Below the pieces are notes generated by a model. It had not been told where the DNA came from and made no database searches. It saw only the letters and a program-made list of their open reading frames with translations. Made by a program: the position numbers and the translations under genes. Below are positions 9,011-17,980 of a stretch of 64,000 bases of DNA, piece after piece. The stretch is from the NCBI GenBank assembly GCA_942492715.1, contig CALOFW010000012.1:62001-126000 (forward strand), in the 5' to 3' direction. The first letter of the stretch is position 1; each line of letters opens with the position of its first letter. The stretch comes from Sva-07 sp942492715. Its GTDB lineage: Bacteria; Actinomycetota; Acidimicrobiia; Acidimicrobiales; Ilumatobacteraceae.

Positions 9011-9060
9011 GCGCTGAGAGGGTGCGGAGCGAGCGATCGCTCGGTACCCTCTCGGAGCGC
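9011..9060. terminator. Strong stem-loop between two tRNA genes
   Basis: GCGCTGAGAGGGT (9011-9023) pairs with ACCCTCTC and AGCGC (9046-9053, 9056-9060) with a 2-nt bulge. A further perfect 12-bp palindrome GAGCGATCGCTC (9031-9042) lies inside the loop. It most likely ends or processes the tRNA-His transcript before the tRNA-Lys gene begins at 9063. Confidence 0.55.
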
Positions 9061-9062
9061 TC

Positions 9063-9138
9063 GCTTCTCTAGCTCAATTGGCAGAGCAGTGGACTCTTAA
9101 TCCATTGGTTCTGGGTTCGAGTCCCAGGGGAAGCACCA
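9063..9138 (+). tRNA. tRNA-Lys (CTT anticodon)
   Basis: The acceptor stem GCTTCTC pairs with GGGAAGC at the 3' side. The D-arm is AGCTCAATTGGCAGAGC, the anticodon loop CTCTTAA carries CTT, and the T-arm reads GGGTTCGAGTCCC. Discriminator A (9135) and an encoded CCA (9136-9138) complete the gene. Confidence 0.96.
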
Positions 9139-9201
9139 GAACGACCGTGCGATCAGGTTCTGGCGCGACAGGTGCGCCGAAGCCTCATCGCTCGAGGTCG
9201 G

Positions 9202-10431
9202 TCACGCTCGCAGGAGGTCCTTGGCGATGGCGACGATCTGGATCTCGTCGGTGCCGGCGTAGATCTGCAGCACTTTCGCGTCGCGGGCGAGCTGTTCCAC
9301 CCGGAACTCGCTCATGTACCCGTTGCCGCCGAACAGCTGCACCGCCTCGAGCGCCACCTCGGTGGCGGCGCGAGCCGAGTACAGCTTCATGGCAGACGCC
9401 TCGGCCAGCGTCATCGTCTCGCCGGCGGCGCCCATCTCCATCGTGCGGAACACCAGGTTCTGCACGTTGAGGCGGGCGACCTCCATGCGGGCGAGCTTGT
9501 CCTGGATCAGCTGGAACTCGCCGATCGGCTTGCCGAACTGCACCCGGTCCTTCGCGTACTGGACGCTCAGCTGCAGGCACTCCTCGATGATGCCGAGGGC
9601 CATCGCGGCGACGCCGGATCGCTCCTGCTGGAACGTTGCCTTCGCACCGTCGCGCCCGCCGGCGGGCAGGTCCTCGGTCTCGCCGATCAGGCGATCGCGG
9701 CCGACACGCACGTCGTCGAGGAACAGTTCACCGGTGGGGGAGGAGTGCATCCCCATCTTGCGCAACGGCTTCGACTGCTCGAAGCCCGGCATGCCCCGGT
9801 CGAGCACGAACGACAGCACCTTGCGCTGCTCAGGCGGAGTCTCACCGTCGTCGAGCTTGCAGATGAACACCGTCGTGTCGGCGTAGGGGCCGTTGGTGAT
9901 GAACGTCTTCGACCCGTTGAGGATGTAGTCGTCGCCGTCGCGGCGTGCGGTCGATCGCATCGAACCGAACGCGTCGGAGCCACTGCCGGGCTCGGTGATC
10001 GCCCAGGCACCGACCTTGTCCATCGTGAGCAGGTCGAGCGCCCAGCGTTCCTTCTGCGCGATCGTGCCCTTCGACATGATCGCCGCCGAGGTGAGCCCCA
10101 TCGAGACGCCCATTGCCGTCACCATGCCCGGGCACACCCGACACAGCTCGATGATCGGGATCAGCGACATTCCGCCGCCACCACCGCCGCCGCCCGACGA
10201 CTTGTCCAGGACGTCCTCGCCCGCTTCGATCGCCCGTTCGCGTTCGATGCCCTTCTTGAAGCCGTCGCGGGCCATCGCGTCCATGCCGAACGTCGCGAAC
10301 ATCTTGCGCAGGATGTCGTACGGCGGCAGGTCGCCGTGTTCGAGTTCGTCCACGTGCGGGCGGATCTCGTCGTCGACGAAGCGCTTCACGGCCTCGCGGA
10401 TCATCTGGTGTTCTTCGCTCCACTGGAACAT
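9202..10431 (-). CDS. Acyl-CoA dehydrogenase
   Basis: This FAD enzyme catalyses alpha,beta-dehydrogenation of an acyl-CoA in fatty-acid or branched-chain catabolism. The 409-residue protein has the usual N-terminal helices, the middle signature WAITEPGSGSDAFG (143-156) and NGSKTFITNG (172-181), and a C-terminal FGGNGYMSEFRVEQLARDAKVLQIYAGTDEIQ. A perfect GAGGAGG precedes the ATG at 10431. Two oddities stand out. An eight-glycine run lies at residues 80-87. The usual catalytic Glu in the IYEGT motif is Ala (A392), so Glu270 in FQQERSG may serve as base, as in isovaleryl-CoA dehydrogenase. The exact substrate is unknown. Confidence 0.92.
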   Translation of the reverse strand: MFQWSEEHQMIREAVKRFVDDEIRPHVDELEHGDLPPYDILRKMFATFGMDAMARDGFKKGIERERAIEAGEDVLDKSSGGGGGGGGMSLIPIIELCRVCPGMVTAMGVSMGLTSAAIMSKGTIAQKERWALDLLTMDKVGAWAITEPGSGSDAFGSMRSTARRDGDDYILNGSKTFITNGPYADTTVFICKLDDGETPPEQRKVLSFVLDRGMPGFEQSKPLRKMGMHSSPTGELFLDDVRVGRDRLIGETEDLPAGGRDGAKATFQQERSGVAAMALGIIEECLQLSVQYAKDRVQFGKPIGEFQLIQDKLARMEVARLNVQNLVFRTMEMGAAGETMTLAEASAMKLYSARAATEVALEAVQLFGGNGYMSEFRVEQLARDAKVLQIYAGTDEIQIVAIAKDLLRA

Positions 10432-10480
10432 CGCATGCCCTCCTCGGGTCTCGAACCGTCGAACTGATCGTACGCAACAG

Positions 10481-10529
10481 GTTCTCGTGAACAAGATGCG
10501 CCCCCTGTGCGCGCCTTGTTCACGAGAAC
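10481..10529. repeat. Inverted repeat, second copy of the GTTCTCGTGAAC element
   Basis: Perfect 15-nt arms GTTCTCGTGAACAAG (10481-10495) and CTTGTTCACGAGAAC (10515-10529) enclose a 19-nt loop. The arm matches the element at 635-681. It follows the stop of the upstream minus-strand membrane gene (10557) and precedes the acyl-CoA dehydrogenase start, so it may terminate the former. Confidence 0.75.
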
Positions 10530-10556
10530 GGCGGTGAACGGCGGTGAACGGCGGCG

Positions 10557-11366
10557 TCAGCGGCTCCAGCTGCGGTCGTCGCGGTAGCGGCCGACGTTGA
10601 GCGGAGTCGAGTGTTGGCGGCGTTGACGCCGGCTGCTGGTCGCGAACACGATCAGCGCTGCGACCACGAGCGCCACGACCGCCAGCAGCAGCGTCAGATT
10701 GCGATGGTGGTTCGCCAGCCTCGGCATCAGCCCCATCCAGGGATCGTCGGAGAAGGCCGGCAGCACGGCGAGTGGGACGAGGTAGCCGAACAGGACGAGC
10801 GAACCCGCCAGGCTCGCCAACCCGACTCCCAGCGCAAAGGTCCCTTCGCCGCGTTCGGGCCGCAGGATCACGCCGATGAGGACGATGAGCAGCCCGAGTG
10901 CGCCGGCGCCGAGCGCAAACCATCCCAGCCAGTCGTTCAGGAAGGCCATCGAGCCGACGCGCTGCACCGGGAGCGTGAGCGAGTCGGCCTCGCCGACGCG
11001 CTCGTCACGCACGATCGTGACCTGCTCCTCGGCCGTGATCAGGACCAGTTCGTCGGTCTCACCGAGCAGCCGGGCGTGGCCCTCGGCGACGAAGCGGCTC
11101 ATCAGTGCTGCGCCGTCGGGAATGCGGGCGATCTCCTCGATGAACTCCTTGAGCTGCGGGGGTGACTGTTGGAGGGTCGGTGCGTCGGCGCTCGCGACGA
11201 TCGTGGCGATCTGGCCCCGGATGTCCTCGTCGCCGAGGATCGACAGTGCCACGCCGGAGTCGTCGGCGGGCGTGAACGCCACCCGCTGGAGCCACCAGGC
11301 GCCGATCGCGAGCGCGATCAGGACGGCGCCGACGATCAACACGAGGCCTCCGATTGAGCGGCGCAT
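10557..11366 (-). CDS. Predicted membrane protein of unknown function
   Basis: I do not recognise a family. The 269-residue protein has an N-terminal transmembrane helix (IGGLVLIVGAVLIALAIGAWWL, about 5-26), then a soluble domain of about 110 residues. Three further hydrophobic helices follow (WFALGAGALGLLIVLIGVIL, LASLAGSLVLFGYLVPLAVL and LLLAVVALVVAALIVFA). A basic tail (SSRRQRRQ) ends it on the cytoplasmic side. The middle domain should therefore face outside. It diverges from a DUF983 gene, with a 38-bp gap for two promoters. An inverted repeat follows its stop. Confidence 0.65.
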   Translation of the reverse strand: MRRSIGGLVLIVGAVLIALAIGAWWLQRVAFTPADDSGVALSILGDEDIRGQIATIVASADAPTLQQSPPQLKEFIEEIARIPDGAALMSRFVAEGHARLLGETDELVLITAEEQVTIVRDERVGEADSLTLPVQRVGSMAFLNDWLGWFALGAGALGLLIVLIGVILRPERGEGTFALGVGLASLAGSLVLFGYLVPLAVLPAFSDDPWMGLMPRLANHHRNLTLLLAVVALVVAALIVFATSSRRQRRQHSTPLNVGRYRDDRSWSR

Positions 11367-11404
11367 TTTGAGAGTCTGACAAATCCTGCGCGTAACCTTG
11401 AATC

Positions 11405-11863
11405 GTGAAGCGACCCGGCTTGTTCCACATGTTGATCCGAGGGGCGTTCCGGCGCTGTCCGTGGTGCGGCGGGCGGGGTGCGTTCTTCGTCGGCTGGTTC
11501 AAGAAGGCCGACTGCTGCCAGACCTGCGGGCTCGAGTGGCGCCGCAACGACGTGGGCTACGAACTCGGGGCGGCGGCGATCACGGCGATCATCACCTTCG
11601 GCCCGCTGATGCTCGTGCTGGGCGGCATGGTCGCCTACACCTGGCCCGACGTCGCGGTCGGACCGATGTTCGCCGTGCTCGTCGTGCTGGCGCTCGTCCT
11701 CCCGCTGCTCCTGTACGGGTCGGCGTATCTGATGTGGCAGGCGATCGACATCATGATGCGTGCCCCGACGCCGCTCGATTTCCAGATCGTCGGCGACCAC
11801 GATGCCGACGGGGCGACGACCACCCGGACGTCCGATCGCGCTGCTGCGCCAGAGCCCGACTGA
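11405..11863 (+). CDS. DUF983 family zinc-ribbon membrane protein
   Basis: The 152-residue protein starts at GTG 11405. It carries an N-terminal zinc-ribbon-like pattern (RCPWCGGRGAFF and later CCQTCGLEW, residues 17-44) followed by two transmembrane helices (ITAIITFGPLMLVLGGMVAY and MFAVLVVLALVLPLLLYG). This is the layout of DUF983 proteins, which are often linked to membrane biogenesis or cytochrome oxidase neighbourhoods but have no firm role. The C-terminal 25 residues are acidic and low in complexity. Its 3' end is 4 bp from the convergent sulfatase gene's 3' end. Confidence 0.8.
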   Translation: MKRPGLFHMLIRGAFRRCPWCGGRGAFFVGWFKKADCCQTCGLEWRRNDVGYELGAAAITAIITFGPLMLVLGGMVAYTWPDVAVGPMFAVLVVLALVLPLLLYGSAYLMWQAIDIMMRAPTPLDFQIVGDHDADGATTTRTSDRAAAPEPD

Positions 11864-11867
11864 CGAA

Positions 11868-13316
11868 TCAGCTCGCCGCGTAGGGGCGGCGCCCGATGCC
11901 GCCATCGCGCAGCCAGAAGCCCGTGAGGTTGCGGTCGAGGTGTTCCTGGCGCCAGGTGATCATCGCCTGCGCCAGCGGCAGCACGACCCCGGGATCGCGC
12001 ACCTCGGTCCGCCACGTCGGATCCTCGGCGAGGTCGTAGCAACGCCAGCTGCCGTTGCCGAACTGGACGTAGGCATGCGTGGCGGTGCGGACCACCGCGA
12101 GGTTGTTGCGATCGCTGCGTCGGTCCCACGGATCGTCGGTCTGGCCGGCCGACACCAGGGCGTCGCGCCAGTCCCACTCCCAGTGGGCACCGTCGCGCCA
12201 CACGCTGGGCGTCACACCGTCGAGGAAGGGCGTGAGCGGGTGCCCGTCGCACTGTGCCGGCACGTCCTCGCCGAGCAGGTGACAGATCGTCGGGAAGACG
12301 TCGACGTTCTCGGTGAACCGCTCGACCACGGTTCCGGCGCTGCCGGAGCGGCGCGGATCGCGCACGATGCCGATGATGTGGTAGCTCGCCTCGAAGAAGC
12401 CGGCCTTCTGGATCAGACCCTGGTCGCCCAGCTGCTCCCCGTGGTCGGCGGTCACCACGATGATCGTGTCGTTCCACTGGCCGGACCGACGCAGCGCATC
12501 CCACACCCGACCCAACTGGTCGTCGACCTCGCTGCACATGCCGTAGTACTGCGCCCGGAGTCGTGCGAGTTCGGCCGGATCGGTCGGCGCGGCAGCTTCC
12601 GGATGCTGCAGCAGCGACCGGTGGAGGCCGTGGAGCTCGTCGCCGACCGGCACCGGTGCGGGAAGCTCATCGGGATCGTAGGCCCGCGACCAGTGACCGG
12701 CGGCGGCGTACGGGGGGTGAGGCCGCAGGTACGACGCGTGGGCGAACCAGGGCTCGTCCTGGCGGTCGATCCAGTCGAGGAGTCGATCGGTGAGGAACGC
12801 GGAGTGTGACAGTTCCGCAGGCCGCTGCGGCTCGGTCTCGAGCGCGTGGGTGCCGTCGGTGAGGTCGTGGCCCTGTTCGACGAGCCACCGCACCCACAGC
12901 TCGCCGTTGCCCCGCAGGTCGAGGCCGACGTCGAAACCGGGCAGGATCTCCTCGTAGTCGGACAGTCGAGGATCGTCCGGGTCGGTCACCGTCCTCGGAT
13001 CGACGCCCTGGTCGGTGTAGCCGAACAACGTCGGCGCCCACCCTGCCCGCCGAGCAGCGCGGGCCACGTTGTCGAATCGATCGTCGAGCGGCGTGCCGTT
13101 GGCCACGACCCGATTGGTCATCTGGTACGTGCCGGTGTAGAGCGCAGCGCGGCCCGGTGAGCACGGGGCGGCCTGGGCGTAGTGGTTGGTGAGACGGACC
13201 CCCTCGGCAGCGAGCGCGTCGAGGTTCGGGGTGCGGACCACCGGGTGACCGGCGCAGCTCAGGCTGTCACCGCGGTACTGATCCAGGGTGATCAGCAGGA
13301 CGTTGGGACGGCTCAC
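11868..13316 (-). CDS. Sulfatase-superfamily hydrolase (formylglycine type)
   Basis: This is a predicted arylsulfatase or phosphonate/phosphodiester monoester hydrolase. The 482 residues start with a metal-binding strand (NVLLITLDQYRGD, D12). They carry the formylglycine motif PCSPGRAALYTGTY, with C52 being the residue converted by the maturase. The later metal loop is VTADHGEQLGDQGL. The GTG start at 13316 overlaps the stop of the upstream HD-domain gene as GTGA, so the two are coupled. No signal peptide is present, which suggests a cytoplasmic enzyme and argues against an extracellular polysaccharide sulfatase. A phosphonate ester hydrolase is a real alternative, given the PhnZ-like partner. 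No formylglycine-generating enzyme is in this window. Confidence 0.88.
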   Translation of the reverse strand: MSRPNVLLITLDQYRGDSLSCAGHPVVRTPNLDALAAEGVRLTNHYAQAAPCSPGRAALYTGTYQMTNRVVANGTPLDDRFDNVARAARRAGWAPTLFGYTDQGVDPRTVTDPDDPRLSDYEEILPGFDVGLDLRGNGELWVRWLVEQGHDLTDGTHALETEPQRPAELSHSAFLTDRLLDWIDRQDEPWFAHASYLRPHPPYAAAGHWSRAYDPDELPAPVPVGDELHGLHRSLLQHPEAAAPTDPAELARLRAQYYGMCSEVDDQLGRVWDALRRSGQWNDTIIVVTADHGEQLGDQGLIQKAGFFEASYHIIGIVRDPRRSGSAGTVVERFTENVDVFPTICHLLGEDVPAQCDGHPLTPFLDGVTPSVWRDGAHWEWDWRDALVSAGQTDDPWDRRSDRNNLAVVRTATHAYVQFGNGSWRCYDLAEDPTWRTEVRDPGVVLPLAQAMITWRQEHLDRNLTGFWLRDGGIGRRPYAAS

Positions 13317-13867
13317 GGCCGGCGAGCCGCCACGGCGTCGATCGCCGGGAGCCAGTGATCGAGGGCGGGAACGTCGGCACCGGGCACCTTGGCGCCGTCG
13401 TCGGCGCGGCGGAGCGCGACCGCTGCGTCCCAATCGGCGGTGGTGTCGGCTTGTCGCACCTCGTCGGCCGACATCGGGCCTCCCTGGGCGGCGAGGGTTG
13501 CGATGCTGCCGGGCGAGAGTGCGTCTCGGTGGCCGGGATCGGTCGCGACGAGGTATCGCTTGGCGTCGACGTGCGCTTCGACGAGGAAGGCCACGCGCTC
13601 GCCCAGCAGGTCGCGTACGGCACGGGCGCCGAGCCGGTGGTGCTCGGGCTGACCGGGGCCGTCCCACGGGTGGGCGATGTCGTGGACGAGACCGGCGACC
13701 TGCAGCTCGAGGTCGTCGGGGTGCGTCGCCTCCAGGAGCGCGGCGGTCTGCAGGCCATGGTCGAGCTCGGAGAACGCAAGGCCCTCGTCGGAGCGCAGTG
13801 CGGCCAAGCCCCGGAGGTGTTCGACGAGTTCGTCCGACGTGTCGAACTCGCGGGTGGCGCTGTGCAT
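13313..13867 (-). CDS. PhnZ-like HD-domain mixed-valent di-iron oxygenase
   Basis: This 184-residue protein matches the phosphonate-associated HD subgroup (PhnZ/TIGR03276 as I recall it) and not nucleotide phosphohydrolases. The ordered metal ligands are H37 (ELDHGLQTA), H62-D63 (GLVHDIAHP), H76/H77, H99 and D156/D157, with K103 four residues after H99 (HVDAKRYL). The motifs LSPGSIATLAAQGGPMS and LRRADDGAK are also typical. PhnZ cleaves the C-P bond of a 1-hydroxyphosphonate using oxygen. The active-site tyrosine that precedes the first histidine in PhnZ is not evident here, so the substrate may differ. It is coupled to the downstream sulfatase-type gene. Confidence 0.82.
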   Translation of the reverse strand: MHSATREFDTSDELVEHLRGLAALRSDEGLAFSELDHGLQTAALLEATHPDDLELQVAGLVHDIAHPWDGPGQPEHHRLGARAVRDLLGERVAFLVEAHVDAKRYLVATDPGHRDALSPGSIATLAAQGGPMSADEVRQADTTADWDAAVALRRADDGAKVPGADVPALDHWLPAIDAVAARRP

Positions 13868-13970
13868 GCCCGAAACCTAGGCGGCGCGGGCGAGGGAACC
13901 GTGACCGGTTGGTGCCGTGATGCCGGACGCCGCGGCGAACGCTCCGCACGTTCGCTCGAACAATGCTTGT

Positions 13971-13986
13971 ACGAACCTGTGTTCGT
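13971..13986. promoter_or_regulatory. SOS box upstream of recA
   Basis: ACGAACCTGTGTTCGT is a perfect match to the GAAC-N4-GTTC LexA operator, with the dyad extended to 6-bp arms. It lies 166 bp before the recA ATG. LexA is encoded 9 kb away. Binding here would repress recA until DNA damage. Confidence 0.85.
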
Positions 13987-14151
13987 CAACTACACTCGTG
14001 TCATTCGGTCGTGCCGAGCGGCCACATCAACCCAGCCACCCCCCGAACACCGTCGACCGCCCACCCGATCAACCCTGTGACACCCCCTCTCTACGGTGCA
14101 CACCATCAACCGCAACGGGTTCGCCCACCGCACGACGAAAGTGAGAACCAC

Positions 14152-15219
<1,068 letters not shown>

Positions 15220-15270
15220 TCTCGACAGCGGGGGAGCGGCCATGATGGACATCCGACGAAGGAGGCCGTC

Positions 15271-15702
15271 ATGACCGTTCCCAACCGCATCTCGATCGTC
15301 ACGTTCGGGGTGTCCGATCTCGCCCGGGCCACTGCGTTCTACGAGTCACTGGGCTGGACGAAGTCGTCGGCGTCGATGCCGACCATCACGTTCTTCGACA
15401 CGGTCGGTCCGGTGTTCGGCCTCTACGAGTGGTCGGCGCTCGCCGACGATGCGAAGGTGCCCGCGGACGGATCAGGGTTCCGGGGCGTCACCCTCGCGAT
15501 GAACCTCGCCTCGACCGCCGAGGTCGACGAGGTGTTCGCCGAGTGGGTGGCTGCCGGGGCCGCCCCGGTCGTCGAGCCGCACACCGCGTTCTGGGGCGGG
15601 TACTCGTCCTACGTTGCCGACCTCGACGGACACCTGTGGGAGCTGGCGCACAATCCGTACGCCCGACTCGACGACGACGGCCGCTTGGTGATGGGCGGCT
15701 GA
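15271..15702 (+). CDS. VOC/glyoxalase superfamily protein
   Basis: A 143-residue vicinal-oxygen-chelate fold protein with the two-module layout: ISIVTFGVSDLARATAFYESLGW (about 7-29) and a second module ending VADLDGHLWELAHNPYA. The family includes glyoxalase I, dioxygenases and resistance proteins, and the metal ligands are not clear enough here to choose. A good AAGGAGG lies about 7 nt before the ATG at 15271. It occupies the position where recX follows recA in many actinobacteria, and no operon link to recA is evident (51-bp gap with its own strong ribosome site). Confidence 0.85.
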   Translation: MTVPNRISIVTFGVSDLARATAFYESLGWTKSSASMPTITFFDTVGPVFGLYEWSALADDAKVPADGSGFRGVTLAMNLASTAEVDEVFAEWVAAGAAPVVEPHTAFWGGYSSYVADLDGHLWELAHNPYARLDDDGRLVMGG

Positions 15703-15715
15703 ACCGGCGGCGCGA

Positions 15716-16189
15716 TCAGGTGTTGAACTCGTAGCCACCCGGCTTGAAGATCATCAGGTACATCGACACCACCAGGATCAAGTGCGTGATGCCGATGCCG
15801 GCCGCCATGATCTTGCGGGCGTCGTCGCCCGTCTCGGTCAGCGCCGGGCGGATCATGAACCAGCTCACTGCGAGGGCAGCCAGCCACAGCACGATCGTCG
15901 CCGTCACGAACGGGGTGCCGACGAGGCTGATCTTGCCCACTCCGGCCATCCCCATGCCGGCGACCCACAGCACCACGAGCGCCGGGAAGACCAACACCAT
16001 GTGCAGACGAGCCACATCGGCGGTTGCGCCTGCCCGTTGCAGACGGGGGTAGAGGAAGAGCGGGCCGAAGGCGGCGATCGCCGCAAGCAGGTGGACGAAG
16101 TAGAGAATCCGGTACAGATCGTTGTTTTCGACGACGAGGATGGCGAGCACGGCGGGGACGATAGCGGCGTCGGCTCCGCGACAGCCCAT
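15716..16189 (-). CDS. Predicted DUF2269-like integral membrane protein
   Basis: The protein has four hydrophobic helices: YRILYFVHLLAAIAAFGPLFLYP, LHMVLVFPALVVLWVAGMGMAG, TPFVTATIVLWLAALAVSWFMI and IGITHLILVVSMYLMIF. The first helix resembles DUF2269 proteins, which have no known role. The ATG at 16189 gives 157 residues and leaves room for a promoter before the divergent miaB. An ATG at 16216 would leave only 17 bp. The start is uncertain and could even lie just before the first helix. It converges on the VOC gene with a 13-bp gap. Confidence 0.7.
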   Translation of the reverse strand: MGCRGADAAIVPAVLAILVVENNDLYRILYFVHLLAAIAAFGPLFLYPRLQRAGATADVARLHMVLVFPALVVLWVAGMGMAGVGKISLVGTPFVTATIVLWLAALAVSWFMIRPALTETGDDARKIMAAGIGITHLILVVSMYLMIFKPGGYEFNT

Positions 16190-16233
16190 GACGGGCGGCA
16201 CGCAGGTCGTCGCCATCGATAGCCTGGGCTGCC

Positions 16234-17655
16234 ATGTCCCGCAGCTATGTCGTGCGCACCTACGGGTGCCAGATGAACGAGCACGACTCCGAGCGCATCT
16301 CGGGTCTCCTCGAGGCCGACGGGCTCGTTCGCGTCGAGTCGGAGGCCGATGCCGACGTGGTCGTGCTCAACACCTGCTGCATCCGGGAGAACGCCGACAA
16401 CAAGCTCTACGGCAATCTCGGCCACCTCAAGACGTGGAAGTCCGAGCGCGAGGGTCGCCAGATCGTCGTGTCGGGGTGCCTCGCACAGAAGGACCAGGAA
16501 CTGGTCGCCCAGCGTGCGGGCCACGTCGACGTGGTGATGGGGACCCACAACGTGCACCGGGCGGCGGAACTCCTCGCCGCGTCCCGCGGTGCCGATCGTC
16601 CGATCACCGAGATCCTCACCGAAGCCGTGATCGACGACCAGGCCCTGTTCCCGTCGACCCTGCCGGCCCGGCGCGACACGTCGTACAACGCATGGGTCAC
16701 GATCCAGATCGGCTGCGACAACAACTGTGCGTTCTGCATCGTGCCGTCGGTGCGCGGCGTGGAGATGAGCCGCCCGTACGACGAAATCCTCGGCGAAGTC
16801 GGCCAGCTGGTTGCCGAAGGCGTCACCGAGGTGACGCTGCTCGGCCAGAACGTCAACAGCTACGGGCGCGATCTGCAGTTGACGGCACGTCAGGCCGGCG
16901 ACGACACGGCTCGACTGCGTCCCCTGTTCGCCGACCTGTTGCGCGACGTCGGCGCCATCGAGGGCATCCGACGGGTGCGCTACACCAGCCCGCACCCCAA
17001 GGACATGCGTCCGGAGACCTTCGCCGCGATGGCCGAGACGGCCGCGGTGTGCGAACACCTGCACTATCCGCTCCAGTCGGGAAGCGATCGTGTGCTCGCC
17101 TTGATGCACCGCGGGTACACCTCGGAGCGATATCTGTCCCGGCTCGCCGAGGCCCGGTCGGCGATCGACGATCTCGCCGTGTCGACCGACATCATCGTCG
17201 GCTTCCCCGGCGAGACCGAGGCCGACTTCGAGCAGACCCTCGAGGTCGCGGCCGCCGCCGAGTACGACTATGCCTACACGTTCCTGTTCTCGCCTCGCGA
17301 GGGCACCGAGGCGGCGTCGATGGAGGCAGACTTCGTCGATCCGGTCGTCGCGGGTGAGCGTTTCGAGCGACTTCGACTGGTGGTGGAGCGCTCCGCCCTG
17401 CGTCGTCACGAAGCGCGTGTCGGCCGGATCGAAGAGGTCCTGGTCGAGGGTCCGAGCAAGCGCGACCCGTCGGTGCTGAGCGGCAGGACCAGGCAGAACA
17501 AGTTGGTGCACTTCGCGCCCCCGCGGCCCATGCGCACGGGCAGCTATGCCACGGTCGAGGTCACGCGCGGCGCACCGCACTTCCTCGAAGGTCGCTTCGT
17601 CGAGTTCCTGTCGGAGCCGACCCACCGACTCCGCATCCCCGTCGCCGCCCTCTGA
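16234..17655 (+). CDS. miaB: tRNA-2-methylthio-N6-dimethylallyladenosine synthase
   Basis: MiaB adds the methylthio group to i6A37 in tRNAs that read UNN codons. The 473-residue protein has the UPF0004 domain with cysteines in YGCQMNEHDS, NTCCIREN and VSGCLAQKD. These precede the radical-SAM cluster motif GCDNNCAFCIVPSVRG (near residue 160), and a C-terminal TRAM domain (about 385-450) follows. The order UPF0004/radical SAM/TRAM and the three-plus-three cysteines are diagnostic. The matching dimethylallyltransferase gene miaA lies two genes downstream, so both steps of ms2i6A37 formation are encoded together. Confidence 0.96.
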   Translation: MSRSYVVRTYGCQMNEHDSERISGLLEADGLVRVESEADADVVVLNTCCIRENADNKLYGNLGHLKTWKSEREGRQIVVSGCLAQKDQELVAQRAGHVDVVMGTHNVHRAAELLAASRGADRPITEILTEAVIDDQALFPSTLPARRDTSYNAWVTIQIGCDNNCAFCIVPSVRGVEMSRPYDEILGEVGQLVAEGVTEVTLLGQNVNSYGRDLQLTARQAGDDTARLRPLFADLLRDVGAIEGIRRVRYTSPHPKDMRPETFAAMAETAAVCEHLHYPLQSGSDRVLALMHRGYTSERYLSRLAEARSAIDDLAVSTDIIVGFPGETEADFEQTLEVAAAAEYDYAYTFLFSPREGTEAASMEADFVDPVVAGERFERLRLVVERSALRRHEARVGRIEEVLVEGPSKRDPSVLSGRTRQNKLVHFAPPRPMRTGSYATVEVTRGAPHFLEGRFVEFLSEPTHRLRIPVAAL

Positions 17656-17683
17656 GGTCGGACGAGGAAGTAGCGTCGTCGGG

Positions 17684-17980
17684 ATGAGCGAGGTCGATCC
17701 GCAGTTGGCCGAGTACCGCGCCAGCATCGACAACATCGACGCCGCGCTGGTCCATCTGCTCGCCGAACGGTTCAAGATCACCAAGGCGGTCGGCAGGTAC
17801 AAGGCAACGGTCGATCTACCGCCCGCCGACCCCGACCGCGAGCGGATCCAGATCGAGCGGCTGCGTGCGCTCGCCGAGGAATCGGGCCTCGACCCGGTCT
17901 TCACCGAGCAGTTCCTCCGGTTCATCGTCGCCGAGGTCATCCACCATCACCAGCGCATCGCCGAGGGCGAGCACCTCTGA
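17684..17980 (+). CDS. AroQ-type chorismate mutase
   Basis: It converts chorismate to prephenate for phenylalanine and tyrosine synthesis. The 98 residues form an all-helical AroQ domain: YRASIDNIDAALVHLLAERFKITKAVGRYKA (11-41) holds the N-terminal arginine and lysine used on the substrate carboxylates, and a C-terminal helix carries FLRFIVAEVIHHHQ. The length equals a stand-alone domain. The ATG at 17684 follows miaB by 28 bp. The stop TGA at 17978-17980 overlaps the likely CTG start of miaA, so the two are coupled. The class II DAHP synthase at the far end of the window belongs to the same pathway. Confidence 0.87.
   Translation: MSEVDPQLAEYRASIDNIDAALVHLLAERFKITKAVGRYKATVDLPPADPDRERIQIERLRALAEESGLDPVFTEQFLRFIVAEVIHHHQRIAEGEHL

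Noticed and set aside
13936..13955. GCGAAC-N9-GTTCGC upstream of recA as a second SOS box
   Set aside because: The spacing of nine does not fit the GAAC-N4-GTTC operator; the adjacent 13971 site does.
13963..14151. N-terminal extension of RecA by 63 residues
   Set aside because: It would cover the SOS box and has no RecA homology; the ATG at 14152 matches the family.
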